Notes: generated by a model not told the origin, from the sequence alone. Numbered from the stretch's first letter, positions 16,638 through 25,641 are shown. The stretch: DNA of 64,000 nt from Niabella agricola (GCF_021538615.1 NZ_JAJHIZ010000003.1:2418001-2482000); one strand, 5' to 3'. A program made the numbers and translations.

Positions 16638-17867
16638 ATGACAGCAATAACCGAAAAAAGAACCGAGGGGACCATTTTCCCTATATTAATAGCATTGAGC
16701 GTTTCCCATTTATTAAATGATACCATTCAATCGCTGATACCGGCTATTTACCCCATCATCAAAACCAATTACAGTTTAAGTTTTGCGCAAATCGGTTTGA
16801 TTACCCTTTCGTTTCAGCTCGCCGCTTCTTTATTACAACCCTTTGTAGGTATGTATACCGACCGTAAACCGCAGCCCTTTTCCCTGGCTGCCGGTATGGG
16901 ATTTACGCTTATGGGATTGATCCTTCTTGCCAATGCGTCCCGGTTTCCGGTAATGGTCATGGCCGTTTGTCTGATCGGGGTAGGCTCTTCGATTTTTCAC
17001 CCGGAAGCCTCGCGCATGGCCCATACAGCCTCCGGAGGACGCAAAGGCCTGGCCCAGTCTGTATTTCAACTGGGAGGCAATTTCGGAAGCTCCCTGGGTC
17101 CGCTGCTGGCAGCCTGGATCATTGTACCACATGGCCAGTTTAGTATTATCTGGTTTTCTTTAATGGCGCTTTTTGCAATTGTGCTCCTCACTTATATCGG
17201 CAAATGGTATAAAGGTATAATACAGGAACATCGTAAAAAAAGAACCGCATCCGTCGCCGCAGCCCCCACCCTTCCTAAAGGAAAAATCGTGCTGGCGGTA
17301 ACCGTACTGCTGGTACTCATTTTTTCCAAGTATTTTTACATGGCCAGTTTAACTAACTATTTTACCTTTTATCTCATCAACAAATTTCATGTAACGGTAT
17401 CGGCATCCCAGATCTATCTGTTCGTATTCCTGTTCTCCATTGCAGCCGGAACGCTTATCGGCGGGCCGGTGGGCGACCGTATCGGGCGCAAATATGTAAT
17501 CTGGGTATCGATACTGGGGGTGGCCCCGTTTTCGCTCCTGCTGCCGCATGTAAACCTGTTCTGGACAATCGTACTGGTGATCCCCATCGGTGTGATCCTG
17601 GCTTCGGCTTTTTCTGCCATCCTGGTTTATGCGCAGGAACTGATTCCCGGAAAAGTGGGCCTGATCTCCGGGCTGTTCTTCGGCTTCGCCTTCGGAATGG
17701 CGGGTATCGGGTCTGCACTGTTGGGAAACCTGGCTGATGCTACCAGCATTGAATACGTTTTTTATATCTGCTCTTTTTTACCACTGATTGGCCTTTTAAC
17801 CGGTTTTCTGCCGGATGTTGAAGGAAAACGTAAGAAGAAGATCGCGACTGAAGCACTGAAACACTGA
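16638..17867 (+). CDS. MFS transporter, fosmidomycin-resistance (Fsr) type
   Basis: A 409-residue inner-membrane major facilitator with about 12 hydrophobic segments. The first helix has SHLLNDTIQSLIPAIYPIIK and the segment SSIFHPEASRMAH (about residues 119-131) is characteristic of the Fsr family. The MFS loop motif GDRIGRKYV appears at the start of the second half. It probably exports a small molecule by proton antiport; the real substrate is unknown. It has its own -7 box and is not part of the arg operon. Confidence 0.92.
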   Translation: MTAITEKRTEGTIFPILIALSVSHLLNDTIQSLIPAIYPIIKTNYSLSFAQIGLITLSFQLAASLLQPFVGMYTDRKPQPFSLAAGMGFTLMGLILLANASRFPVMVMAVCLIGVGSSIFHPEASRMAHTASGGRKGLAQSVFQLGGNFGSSLGPLLAAWIIVPHGQFSIIWFSLMALFAIVLLTYIGKWYKGIIQEHRKKRTASVAAAPTLPKGKIVLAVTVLLVLIFSKYFYMASLTNYFTFYLINKFHVTVSASQIYLFVFLFSIAAGTLIGGPVGDRIGRKYVIWVSILGVAPFSLLLPHVNLFWTIVLVIPIGVILASAFSAILVYAQELIPGKVGLISGLFFGFAFGMAGIGSALLGNLADATSIEYVFYICSFLPLIGLLTGFLPDVEGKRKKKIATEALKH

Positions 17868-18339
17868 GATTAGGCTCTTAGCGTCAGGAAATCGAGTCTG
17901 TTGTCTAACATCCAAATATAAAAGAGAATAACCCCAGGAAGGGGGAGCCTGTTTCTGTACGATGTTTGCCACTGAAGCGCTTAAATACAGAAGAATCGGG
18001 TCTTTTAAATAAAGCTGACGAAGTGCTCAGACAGTGCCGGTTTTTGTTGGAGGAAATAGCAAAAAACTGTGTTTCAGAGTGTTTCATTTAAAAACCTGTT
18101 ATTGACGGCCTCAGTGGCGATGATCCCGGAAACCGAAACAAAAAACGCTGCGTTCCAGTGCCTCTGTGGCATCGCCCCTGCAATTTGGCAACCTCCGGGT
18201 TTTGAGGTAACTTTGTCGTAATGCATCTGTATTATATACATACAAAGGCCTATCTCCTGCGCCCCGCTGGTCAGCTTCTTTAACAGCTTTCCGGCAATTC
18301 TTTTTGCATTATTTTTTTCTAATCATTTATTTTTTTATT
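17868..18339. other. 472-base intergenic region
   Basis: No convincing gene. It has low-complexity and degenerate repeat-like text (for example TTCCAGTGCCTCTGTGGC near 18153-18170) of the kind scattered through related genomes. The only functional site I can support is the promoter at 18184-18215. Confidence 0.5.
18184..18215 (+). promoter_or_regulatory. Promoter of the GreA/Rnk-like gene
   Basis: TTTG at 18184-18187 and TAACTTTG at 18208-18215 with a 20-base gap match both Bacteroidota promoter elements. The predicted leader before the ATG at 18340 is about 115 bases. Confidence 0.7.
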
Positions 18340-18741
18340 ATGAGTACGAGCAGTAACCCGGTTATTCTTTGTGAATCCGACTATAAAAAACTTACATCCA
18401 TCATAGTGCTGGATAAAAAAGCAGCAACAACAGACAATACCCTGGCACATGAATTGAACAGGGCAATTGTAGTAAAAGAAGAGGCATTGCCGCCTGGCAC
18501 CATCCGCATTGGCTCAATTGTACGGATCCTGGATATTGACGCTCAAAAAGAGCGGGAATTTCAGATCGTGATGCCCGGGGAAGCCGATATCCAGGCAAAA
18601 AAAATCTCCATTTTCACCCCGATGGCCGCCGCCATTATCGGTTTCCGGAAAGATGATGAAGTTTCCTGGAAAATGCCATCGGGTATGAGGCAGCTAAAAA
18701 TAGTGGCCGTGAACAATGCCGCACTGCTGGCAAAGGCCTGA
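18340..18741 (+). CDS. GreA/GreB-family (Rnk-like) elongation factor
   Basis: A 133-residue protein with the C-terminal FKBP-like domain of GreA/GreB: VRILDIDAQKEREFQIVMPG (residues 60-79), then the typical ISIFTPMAAAIIGFRKDDEVSWKMP. The N-terminal coiled-coil finger is short (ESDYKKLTSII), as in the Rnk group, which binds RNA polymerase without cleaving RNA. Start at the ATG at 18340; an upstream in-frame start at 18304 would add a hydrophobic stretch that does not fit the family. It has a long leader and its own promoter. Confidence 0.85.
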   Translation: MSTSSNPVILCESDYKKLTSIIVLDKKAATTDNTLAHELNRAIVVKEEALPPGTIRIGSIVRILDIDAQKEREFQIVMPGEADIQAKKISIFTPMAAAIIGFRKDDEVSWKMPSGMRQLKIVAVNNAALLAKA

Positions 18742-18763
18742 TACCGCCCGGGGATACGGCCGT

Positions 18764-19087
18764 TTAATTGGAGCAGCCCTTTACCTCTGTAACATCCTTC
18801 AGATGATCCACGCTCCCGAAGGTTACTTCCGTATTATCACACCGAATGCCTTTTGAAGGAGGAACCGTGTTGCAGGAAATACAAACCGTTCCCAGGAAAT
18901 AGACGGCCTGTCCCTGGTACATGCCCCGCATCAAAACCCTGTACATACCTGGGTACCCGTTGCAGCTGAGTTGATCTTCAAACTTCTTAATCATCTGCGC
19001 ATCACAATTTGCAGGCTGGTTCCTTCCGGATTTACTGCAACCGATCAATAAAGAACAACAGATCAATAGAATGGCCAAAGATCGCAT
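18764..19087 (-). CDS. Small putative lipoprotein
   Basis: A 107-residue protein with a lipoprotein signal (LAILLICCSLLIGC, cysteine near residue 17). The mature part has several cysteines (NCDAQ, LSCNGYPG, VCISCNTV, IRCDNTEV, KGCSN) and probably forms disulfide bonds in the periplasm. I do not recognise the family. It is convergent with the GreA-like gene (22-base gap) and divergent from the DUF1080 gene. Confidence 0.7.
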   Translation of the reverse strand: MRSLAILLICCSLLIGCSKSGRNQPANCDAQMIKKFEDQLSCNGYPGMYRVLMRGMYQGQAVYFLGTVCISCNTVPPSKGIRCDNTEVTFGSVDHLKDVTEVKGCSN

Positions 19088-19234
19088 ATAAAAAGTTTAA
19101 CTTATGCAACGTTCGGATACTTCATTTTGCAACAAGGCTTTCAACAAAAAAAGACCTGCCAATTAAGGTTCCTTTCATTATTTGGCTTATTTTAGAGCTT
19201 TTCGATCGCTTACTAAAAATTAAACTTCTTGAAA

Positions 19235-19837
19235 ATGAAAAAAGGCTTCTTATTCCTGATGTTCTGCACCGTTCTGATGGCAGCAAATGCCCAAAAGAAA
19301 AAGGCAGCATCCTTATTCAATGGTAAAGATCTTACCGGCTGGAAAATACACGGTACTGAAAAATGGTATGTAGATAAAGGCGAACTGGTTTGCGAAAGCG
19401 GACCCGATAAAAAATACGGATACCTTTCTACCGAAAAATCTTATAAAAACTTCGACCTCACCCTCCAGTTTAAACAGGAAGCAAACGGCAACAGCGGTGT
19501 GTTCTTCCGTTCGGATATCGAAGGTGTAAAGATCAGCGGATGGCAGGTAGAAGTAGCACCGCTCAATCATAATACCGGTGGCATTTATGAATCCTATGGC
19601 CGCGGATGGCTCATCAAACCTAAACCCGAAGATGAAAAAATTCTGAAAGAAGGCCAGTGGAATACCCTGCGCATTAAAGTGGTGGGAGATGAAGTAACCA
19701 CCTGGCTGAACGGTCACCAGATGGTGTACCTGAAAGATGAAAAGATCGGCCAGGCAAACGGCTTCATCGCCCTGCAGATCCACGACGGCGGCGGTATTAA
19801 AGTACGGTGGAAGAATTTCAAGCTGAAGGAGCTGTAA
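19235..19837 (+). CDS. Secreted DUF1080 (3-keto-disaccharide hydrolase-type) protein
   Basis: A protein of 200 residues from the ATG at 19235. It has a signal peptide (KKGFLFLMFCTVLMAANAQK) and one concanavalin-like DUF1080 domain: LFNGKDLTGWKIHG (residues 28-41), GVFFRSDI, YESYGRGW, GQWNTLRIKVVGDEVTTWLN and IALQIHDGGGIKVRWKNFKL. Members of this family hydrolyse 3-keto-glycosides or bind sugars. The upstream in-frame TTG at 19229 adds only two residues. Acts in the periplasm or outside. Confidence 0.92.
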   Translation: MKKGFLFLMFCTVLMAANAQKKKAASLFNGKDLTGWKIHGTEKWYVDKGELVCESGPDKKYGYLSTEKSYKNFDLTLQFKQEANGNSGVFFRSDIEGVKISGWQVEVAPLNHNTGGIYESYGRGWLIKPKPEDEKILKEGQWNTLRIKVVGDEVTTWLNGHQMVYLKDEKIGQANGFIALQIHDGGGIKVRWKNFKLKEL

Positions 19838-19906
19838 GCTTTCAGACATCAGCTCTCAGACATCAGCCTTCAGCTATACGCGTTATGCTAAAAGCTGAAG
19901 GCTGAT
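19838..19906. repeat. AGCTGA-rich repeat with a 14-bp hairpin
   Basis: Between two convergent genes. ATCAGCCTTCAGCT (19862-19875) and AGCTGAAGGCTGAT (19893-19906) are perfectly complementary around a 17-base loop. They are preceded by two degenerate copies of TTCAGACATCAG. It is the third copy of the AGCTGA-rich family in the window. It could end both transcripts, but there is no strong T-run. Confidence 0.65.
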
Positions 19907-19919
19907 TGCTTAAACGCTT

Positions 19920-21047
19920 CTAACAATCCTTACAGAACCGTCGGTAAATGGCTTCATATTCCGGTATGATCGCATCTATATTGAACTGCTGCGCATGTTC
20001 AAAGGCACGCTGCTTGAATTCATTCAGGATGGTATCGTCTTTCAGAATATATAAGGCCTTTTCACTCATAGTGGCCACATCTCCTACATTTGCCAGGAAC
20101 CCGGTTACGCCTTCCACATTTACCTCTCCCAAACCACCGGCATTGGTAGAAATAACCGGTACCCTCGATGCCATGGCTTCCAGCGCTGCCAGACCGAAGC
20201 TTTCATACTCAGAAGTCAGTAAGAATAAATCGGCTACCGCAAAGATCTCCTCCATCTGCTCCTGCTTTCCTACAAATACCAGTTTATCAAAGATCCCCAG
20301 CTCTCTTCCCTGCTCCTCCGCCGTTTGCCGCTCGGGGCCATCACCTACCAGTAGCAGTTTTGCCGGAATGTTCTTTTGCACTTCATAAAATACTTTCACC
20401 ACATCCTGTACCCGTTTTATTTTACGGAAGTTGGAGGCATGCAGGAGGATACGTTCTCCGTTGGGTGCCAGTACTTTTTTGAAGGCATCCAGCGGTTTAT
20501 GATTGAACCGGGTTACATCAATAAAATTATATACGACTTCTATGTCTTTGCGAATGTCAAAATTCTTATAGGTTTCCTCTCTCAGGTTATTGGATACCGC
20601 CGTAATGACATCACTTTGGTTGATGGAAAAAGCCACCACCGGCGCATAGGTTTTATCGCGGCCAACGAGTGTGATATCTGTTCCATGCAAGGTTGTGATC
20701 ACCGGTATGTGCTTCCCTTCTGTTTCGATGATCTTTTTAGCCATATACGCCGCCGAGGCATGCGGAATAGCATAGTGTACATGCAGCAGGTCCAGGTTAT
20801 AGTTCTTGATCACATCCACCATAGTGCTTGCCAGCGCTGTTTCATAAGGCGGAAAGTCAAACAACGGATAAGTGGGCACCTGCACCTCGTGATAATAAAT
20901 ATTGGGGATAAACCCGTTTAACCTTACCGGCTGCTGATAGGTAATAAAATGCACAAAATGGCCTTTTTCCGCAAGGGCTTTTCCCAATTCTGTTGCCAAT
21001 ACACCGCTCCCGCCGTAGGTAGGATAACAAACGATTCCGATTCGCAT
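19920..21047 (-). CDS. bshA: N-acetyl-alpha-D-glucosaminyl L-malate synthase BshA
   Basis: A 375-residue GT4 glycosyltransferase, the first step of bacillithiol synthesis (UDP-GlcNAc plus L-malate). Typical segments: CYPTYGGSGVLATELGKAL (residues 6-24), FPPYETALAS, HVHYAIPHA, TLHGTDITLVGRD and the EX7E motif ESFGLAALE. Start at the ATG at 21047; an in-frame TTG two codons upstream overlaps the -7 box. No bshB or bshC gene is in the window. A TATCTTTG box ends 3 bases before the ATG. Confidence 0.95.
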   Translation of the reverse strand: MRIGIVCYPTYGGSGVLATELGKALAEKGHFVHFITYQQPVRLNGFIPNIYYHEVQVPTYPLFDFPPYETALASTMVDVIKNYNLDLLHVHYAIPHASAAYMAKKIIETEGKHIPVITTLHGTDITLVGRDKTYAPVVAFSINQSDVITAVSNNLREETYKNFDIRKDIEVVYNFIDVTRFNHKPLDAFKKVLAPNGERILLHASNFRKIKRVQDVVKVFYEVQKNIPAKLLLVGDGPERQTAEEQGRELGIFDKLVFVGKQEQMEEIFAVADLFLLTSEYESFGLAALEAMASRVPVISTNAGGLGEVNVEGVTGFLANVGDVATMSEKALYILKDDTILNEFKQRAFEHAQQFNIDAIIPEYEAIYRRFCKDC

Positions 21048-21050
21048 ACC

Positions 21051-21058
21051 CAAAGATA
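21051..21058 (-). promoter_or_regulatory. -7 box (TATCTTTG) for bshA, nearly leaderless
   Basis: On the minus strand TATCTTTG lies only 3 bases from the bshA ATG at 21047, so the transcript would begin at the start codon. No clear -33 element is seen. Confidence 0.5.
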
Positions 21059-21275
21059 TGTTTTGCTTTGATAATTACCGATCCGTTTCTTTTCAGGGTA
21101 TATCACATTTTTGTTAACCGCAGCGATGCATCGAAACCAGAATTACACAACGATGCTATTACAGCGCCGCAAAAACAGCGGAATCTTTCCCGCGAAGAAA
21201 AAAAAAATGATACACTTCAACTTTCAGAACCAGATCCTCTGTAAAATTTTACCTTTACAGAAAACAAATAACAGC

Positions 21276-22649
21276 ATGCGCAAAAAATTGTTTTGGATTG
21301 CCGGCGTCTTTTTTTGGCTAAACCTGCCGGCTCAAACAAAAGACGAGGAATTTATCCGGAAAATTGCAGATGAAATACTGGTAAACAGCCAGGCTTACAA
21401 TAACCTGAAAACACTTACCAAAACCATTGGAGGCCGATTGGCCGGTTCTCCTCAAATGTACCAGGCAGAGGAATGGGGGTATCAGCTGCTCCGGAAAAGC
21501 GGCAGCGAAAACACGTTTAAGCAGGAATGCATGGTTCCGCACTGGGTACGCGGCGGAACTGACCAGGCAACCGCCATTCTTGCCAACGGCAGAAAAAAGA
21601 CCCTGGATATTCTGGCCCTGGGCAATACAGAAGGTACCGGAAGTAAGGGGATTAAGGCTCCGGTGATCCTTATCAATTCCTTTGAAGAGCTGGAAACCAA
21701 AAAAGACCAGCTAAAAGGAACGATCGTCTTTTATAATTATCCCTTTAATCCCCGGTTTGTACGAACCTTTGAGGCCTACGGCGACGCCGTAAAGTACCGT
21801 ACACGCGGCACTTCCCTGGCAGCAAAATACGGTGCCCTGGCCAGTATGGTACGCAGCATGAGCCATAGTGTAGACAATCACCCGCATACCGGCGGCACGC
21901 GGTATGACTCCGCTTATAAAAAAATTCCGGCGGTAGCAATCGGCCTGCGGGATGCCGACTGGCTGGCAGCGGAACTTGGCAAGGGAGTGCCGGTATCGGT
22001 ATCGCTTAAAACCATGGGACATTTCCTGCCGGATGCGAAGGGGCATAATATCATCGGTGAACTGAAAGGAACCGAATTCCCAAATGAAGTCATTACGATC
22101 GGCGGCCACCTGGATAGCTGGGATGTATGCGAGGGGGCCCACGACGACGGCGTCGGTATTACGCAAACCATCGAAATACTCAGAGCTTATAAAGCACTTG
22201 GCTACCGGCCAAAAAGAACCATTCGTTTTGTACTTTTTGCCAATGAAGAAAACGGAGCCAGAGGTGGCGCCAAATATGCCGATGAAGCGGCAAACAACAG
22301 CCGGGAAAAACACCTGCTGGCGCTGGAAAGCGATGCCGGCGGCTTTACACCCCGGGGCTTCGGCGTTACCTGCAATGATGCACAGTTTGCAAAGCTCAAA
22401 AGCTGGATCCCGCTGCTGGAACCTTATGGCGCCAACCAGTTTACACGCGGCGGCGGTGGCACCGATGTTTCTTTTATTCATGAAAAGCTGAACGTGCCCA
22501 TGGCCGAACTGCTGCCGGATTCGCAACGCTATTTCGACATTCACCACGCCCGGTCGGATGTGTTTGAAGCCGTAAACAAACGCGAACTGGATCTGGGCGC
22601 CGTGAACATTGCTGCATTAATCTACCTGGTAGACCAATATGGATTCTGA
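21276..22649 (+). CDS. Secreted M28 family zinc aminopeptidase
   Basis: A 457-residue exported peptidase. The signal peptide is KKLFWIAGVFFWLNLPAQTK, so I start at the ATG at 21276 rather than at the longer frame from 21111. A PA-type insert precedes the catalytic domain. Metal ligands and catalytic residues: GGHLDSWDVCEGAHDDGVG (His, Asp), FANEENGARGG (Glu-Glu), LESDAGGF (Asp) and IHHARSDVFEAV (His). This is the usual plasma glutamate carboxypeptidase-like arrangement. Peptide substrates in the periplasm are likely. Confidence 0.92.
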   Translation: MRKKLFWIAGVFFWLNLPAQTKDEEFIRKIADEILVNSQAYNNLKTLTKTIGGRLAGSPQMYQAEEWGYQLLRKSGSENTFKQECMVPHWVRGGTDQATAILANGRKKTLDILALGNTEGTGSKGIKAPVILINSFEELETKKDQLKGTIVFYNYPFNPRFVRTFEAYGDAVKYRTRGTSLAAKYGALASMVRSMSHSVDNHPHTGGTRYDSAYKKIPAVAIGLRDADWLAAELGKGVPVSVSLKTMGHFLPDAKGHNIIGELKGTEFPNEVITIGGHLDSWDVCEGAHDDGVGITQTIEILRAYKALGYRPKRTIRFVLFANEENGARGGAKYADEAANNSREKHLLALESDAGGFTPRGFGVTCNDAQFAKLKSWIPLLEPYGANQFTRGGGGTDVSFIHEKLNVPMAELLPDSQRYFDIHHARSDVFEAVNKRELDLGAVNIAALIYLVDQYGF

Positions 22650-22672
22650 CCTTATTTTATCTGAACTGTAAT

Positions 22673-23170
22673 ATGGAACGCAATATCACTCTTAAGGAAC
22701 TCGCAGTGGCTGATCTGCCGGTTGTAAAACAGATCTATGACTGGTATGTGCTCCATTCCACTGCTACCTTCCATACCAAACCGGTAACGATCGATGAGCT
22801 CCGGGAGTTTATCTATATCGGGCACCCGAGGTTTAAATCCTGGCTGATCCTGAACCAGGAACAGCCCGTTGGCTACTGCTATCTTACCAACTATAAGAAG
22901 CGGCAGGCCTATGATAAAACAGCGGAAGTAACCATTTACCTGGTGCAGGATTGTAATGCAAAAGGCATTGGAAAAGCAGCGCTCACACAACTGGAAGCCC
23001 ATGCCCACGCGGCGGGCTTTAAAAACCTGTTGGCCATTATTTCCGGCGACAACGACCAAAGCATCCATTTTTTTGAGAAGAACGGCTATTTTAAATGCGC
23101 TCATTTTAAAAAGGTGGGTGAAAAGTTTGGAAAAGTACTGGATGTAGTGGGCTATCAGAAAGAAATATAA
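22673..23170 (+). CDS. GNAT family N-acetyltransferase (PAT-like)
   Basis: A 165-residue GNAT protein resembling phosphinothricin-type acetyltransferases. IYDWYVLHSTATFHTKPVT near the N-terminus is characteristic of that group. The acetyl-CoA site is in VTIYLVQDCNAKGIGKAAL (residues 84-102) and FFEKNGYFKCAHFKKVG is the C-terminal motif. It follows the M28 peptidase by 23 bases. The natural substrate is unknown. Its stop codon forms the first bases of a dispersed AT-rich repeat. Confidence 0.88.
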   Translation: MERNITLKELAVADLPVVKQIYDWYVLHSTATFHTKPVTIDELREFIYIGHPRFKSWLILNQEQPVGYCYLTNYKKRQAYDKTAEVTIYLVQDCNAKGIGKAALTQLEAHAHAAGFKNLLAIISGDNDQSIHFFEKNGYFKCAHFKKVGEKFGKVLDVVGYQKEI

Positions 23171-23194
23171 AATATTGAATATCCAATTTTGAAT
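23168..23194 (+). repeat. AT-rich dispersed repeat, copy 1
   Basis: TAAAATATTGAATATCCAAT and following bases. It begins with the TAA stop codon of the GNAT gene. Similar copies are at 25639-25666 and, inverted, at 31361-31390. Confidence 0.75.
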
Positions 23195-23257
23195 AAAGAA
23201 CAGCAACGCATATTATAAAAAAGAAGTGCCGAAGCTGATCCATCTGAAACAAACACC

Positions 23258-24007
23258 GTGAAAAGATCCATACTGTTCCTGCTTTTTTACTCCGGTTTGT
23301 GCGTGGCACAGGCCCAGGATGCCGTTTACCAGCAGCCGCCGAAGGAGGCCATGGCATACCGGGAGTTCCGCCAGAAAACCACCATACCACCCTACGGGCT
23401 TGAAAACGTAAAGAAACAGATCGCTGCCATCAAAGACAAACCGGGTGAAAGCGGCGATGAAGGCATCAGCGCATTACCCGATGCCGTTTACCAGTCGCTT
23501 TCTCCAAGAGAAAAATTCACGTATACCATGATTCACCCGGAAATGTATGCCCAGAACTGCGATATCAACATGATCCATCCCAATGAACATAAAGAAATTT
23601 TTGGTTACCTGGTATCTGAAGGCGATGAAGAAACCTGGAGCCAGCGGCAACTGGATTTTTTACGCGGTAACCGCGATTCGGTAATGGCATGGATCCGTGA
23701 ATCTGCAAACCGAAGCCGCCGTATGGGAGTGAATTACAAAAATGCACTGGTGGAAATGGACGCCTGGGAAATGATCCCCTATATAATCGATTTTTATACC
23801 GCCAATAAAAAAGATAAAGACCTGCTCACCGTATTGATGTTATTGATGAAACGGGGAAAATTTACGCCTTTTGTACAATCTTCCTCTTATAAAAAACTAT
23901 ATGGCATGGAGGGCAACCATGAACGGGCCCTGGATTACAACAAGGCCAATGAAAACCTCATCATCACAAGAGCGCAAACCTATTATAAGAAACGGAAGCA
24001 TTCATAA
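23258..24007 (+). CDS. Secreted protein of unknown function, paralogue A
   Basis: A 249-residue protein starting at GTG with a signal peptide (SILFLLFYSGLCVAQAQDAV). I do not recognise the family. The mature part is mostly helical with conserved blocks SLSPREKFTYTMIHPEMYAQ, RQLDFLRGNRDSVMAW and FVQSSSYKKLYG. All three blocks recur in the next gene, so the two are tandem paralogues. The cysteine after MYAQN is also shared. Probably periplasmic. It is separated from GNAT by 87 bases including the repeat copy. Confidence 0.75.
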   Translation: MKRSILFLLFYSGLCVAQAQDAVYQQPPKEAMAYREFRQKTTIPPYGLENVKKQIAAIKDKPGESGDEGISALPDAVYQSLSPREKFTYTMIHPEMYAQNCDINMIHPNEHKEIFGYLVSEGDEETWSQRQLDFLRGNRDSVMAWIRESANRSRRMGVNYKNALVEMDAWEMIPYIIDFYTANKKDKDLLTVLMLLMKRGKFTPFVQSSSYKKLYGMEGNHERALDYNKANENLIITRAQTYYKKRKHS

Positions 24008-24077
24008 CACGGTAAAGATCCTGCCCGTATGGAAAAAGATGCCCGTGGCGTCTTATTTCCATCAACATACTGACCAA

Positions 24078-24812
24078 ATGATCTTCGTTATGAGAATTTT
24101 ACAGGTCCTGTTCTGGACTGCAATGAGCCTTACGGCACCGGCACAAAACAGCGGGTCTCCTGATTTCAGGCGGCCCACCTTCCCCACTGAGGGGCTGGAG
24201 CGCGTGCAGGCCTTTATACAGCAATACAGGAACAGCAGGACATCAGGCAATAAACCCGTTTCCCAGGGCGCATACGATTCACTGAGCCTCCGGGAAAAAT
24301 TCACCTATGCCATGATCCATCCCGAACGGTACCTTCAGAATTGCGCCATGTTCATCTATTTTTTCCAGCGGGGAAAACTATTTCCAAGATTAAGCTTTGG
24401 CTATAATGAAAATACATTCAGTTTCCGCCAGATCCAGTTTCTGAAAATGAACCGGGATTCTGTGATGACCTTTCTTAACGAGATCATTCAACAAAAGAAA
24501 AGCTGGGGCATTAACATCAAGCAAGCTATTATTGAAATAAACGGTTGGGAATTCATCCCTGCCATGATGACTTACTACCGGCAACGGCCGGATGACACCG
24601 ACGTTCTTACTACCTTTATGGTACTGATGGTCCATGACGTCTTCAGCAGCTTTGTGCAATCCGGATATTACCGGCAACTGTATGGCGCCCCTGATAGTTA
24701 TGGAGTAACCATTGCTCTTGATAAAACCACGGAAACATTTATTTTAAACACAGCCATGGACTATTATAAATCCAGAACAGAAAAGCGTTCCTTAAAAAAA
24801 ATGGCCAAATGA
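24078..24812 (+). CDS. Secreted protein of unknown function, paralogue B
   Basis: About 244 residues from the ATG at 24078 (24090 is also possible), with a signal peptide (RILQVLFWTAMSLTAPAQNS). It shares the blocks SLSLREKFTYAMIHPERYLQ, RQIQFLKMNRDSVMTF, INGWEFIPAMM and FVQSGYYRQLYG with the preceding gene. It has diverged strongly between these blocks. The long frame from 23871 overlaps the previous gene and lacks a signal peptide at its start, so I reject that start. It ends 7 bases before the FGE-like gene and may be co-transcribed with it. Confidence 0.75.
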   Translation: MIFVMRILQVLFWTAMSLTAPAQNSGSPDFRRPTFPTEGLERVQAFIQQYRNSRTSGNKPVSQGAYDSLSLREKFTYAMIHPERYLQNCAMFIYFFQRGKLFPRLSFGYNENTFSFRQIQFLKMNRDSVMTFLNEIIQQKKSWGINIKQAIIEINGWEFIPAMMTYYRQRPDDTDVLTTFMVLMVHDVFSSFVQSGYYRQLYGAPDSYGVTIALDKTTETFILNTAMDYYKSRTEKRSLKKMAK

Positions 24813-24819
24813 TCGTGCT

Positions 24820-25641
24820 ATGAAAACAACGGGGCTCCTGTTCCTGCTGCTTTATTGTACCCGTGTATACTCCCAGGAACAGTCTTTTATAAAAATACCG
24901 GGGGGCACTTATGAAATCGGCCTCAAAGGAAGTGTTGAAAATCCTTTGCGCAGGGTTACTGTCAACGCATTTTCCATCGCGGCCACGGAGCTGACGAATG
25001 CCGAATTTGAACGGTTTGTTTTAGCCACCGGTTATCAAACCGAGGCCGAACGTTTTAAAGATGCCCTGGTATTTGAGCCGGGCCTGGAAGAATTCCGGTG
25101 GCTGGACGACAGCACCGCATACTGGCGTTATCCCAACGGGATCGCCAGGGGCGGTATTACCCGCAAGATGAACCACCCGGTTACGGGCATCAGTTTTACC
25201 GATGCGCTGGCCTATTGCAAATGGGCCGAAGTACGGTTACCTACGCTGGAAGAATGGGAGATCGCGGCCCGTGCCGGGTCCCCGACAAAATATTTTAAGG
25301 GTGTTACCGCGGAAAATATCAGCCGTTATGCCAATATCTGGCTAGGCCACGATCACCTGCAGGCAGATAGCACCGATGGCTTTATGTATACAGCTCCTGT
25401 AGCCAGTTTCAAACCCAACCCGCTGGGGCTTTATGATGTATTTGGAAATGTGTTTGAATTTTGCAGCGGATCCTTACCAAGAGACAAAGGCCGCCGCGTG
25501 GCGCACGCCCGGGGCGGCTCCTGGTGGTGCAGTAAGCATGCCTGTAACTTTTTTAATGCAGTGGATATCGGATCGGTTAATCCGCATGCTTCTTTCAGTA
25601 ACCTGGGATTCCGGATAGTGAAAGATGCGGGGGGAATGTAA
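24820..25641 (+). CDS. Secreted formylglycine-generating enzyme (FGE/SUMF1) family protein
   Basis: A 273-residue exported protein (signal LLFLLLYCTRVYSQEQ) with one FGE-sulfatase domain: IPGGTYEIG (residues 24-32), ATELTNAEFERFV, HPVTGISFTDALAYCKWA, RLPTLEEWEIAARAG, YDVFGNVFEFC and LGFRIVKD. The active-site segment GGSWWCSKHAC keeps two cysteines (about 237 and 242) spaced as in copper-dependent FGE, so catalytic activity is possible. Many relatives are non-catalytic. No sulfatase gene is in the window. Its stop codon starts repeat copy 2. Confidence 0.88.
   Translation: MKTTGLLFLLLYCTRVYSQEQSFIKIPGGTYEIGLKGSVENPLRRVTVNAFSIAATELTNAEFERFVLATGYQTEAERFKDALVFEPGLEEFRWLDDSTAYWRYPNGIARGGITRKMNHPVTGISFTDALAYCKWAEVRLPTLEEWEIAARAGSPTKYFKGVTAENISRYANIWLGHDHLQADSTDGFMYTAPVASFKPNPLGLYDVFGNVFEFCSGSLPRDKGRRVAHARGGSWWCSKHACNFFNAVDIGSVNPHASFSNLGFRIVKDAGGM

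Noticed and set aside
17905..18087. Minus-strand frame of 60 codons
   Set aside because: Low-complexity composition and repeat-like intergenic sequence; no start or domain evidence.
21711..22547. Minus-strand frame of 278 codons opposite the M28 peptidase
   Set aside because: The plus strand carries all M28 metal ligands; the minus frame has no domain.
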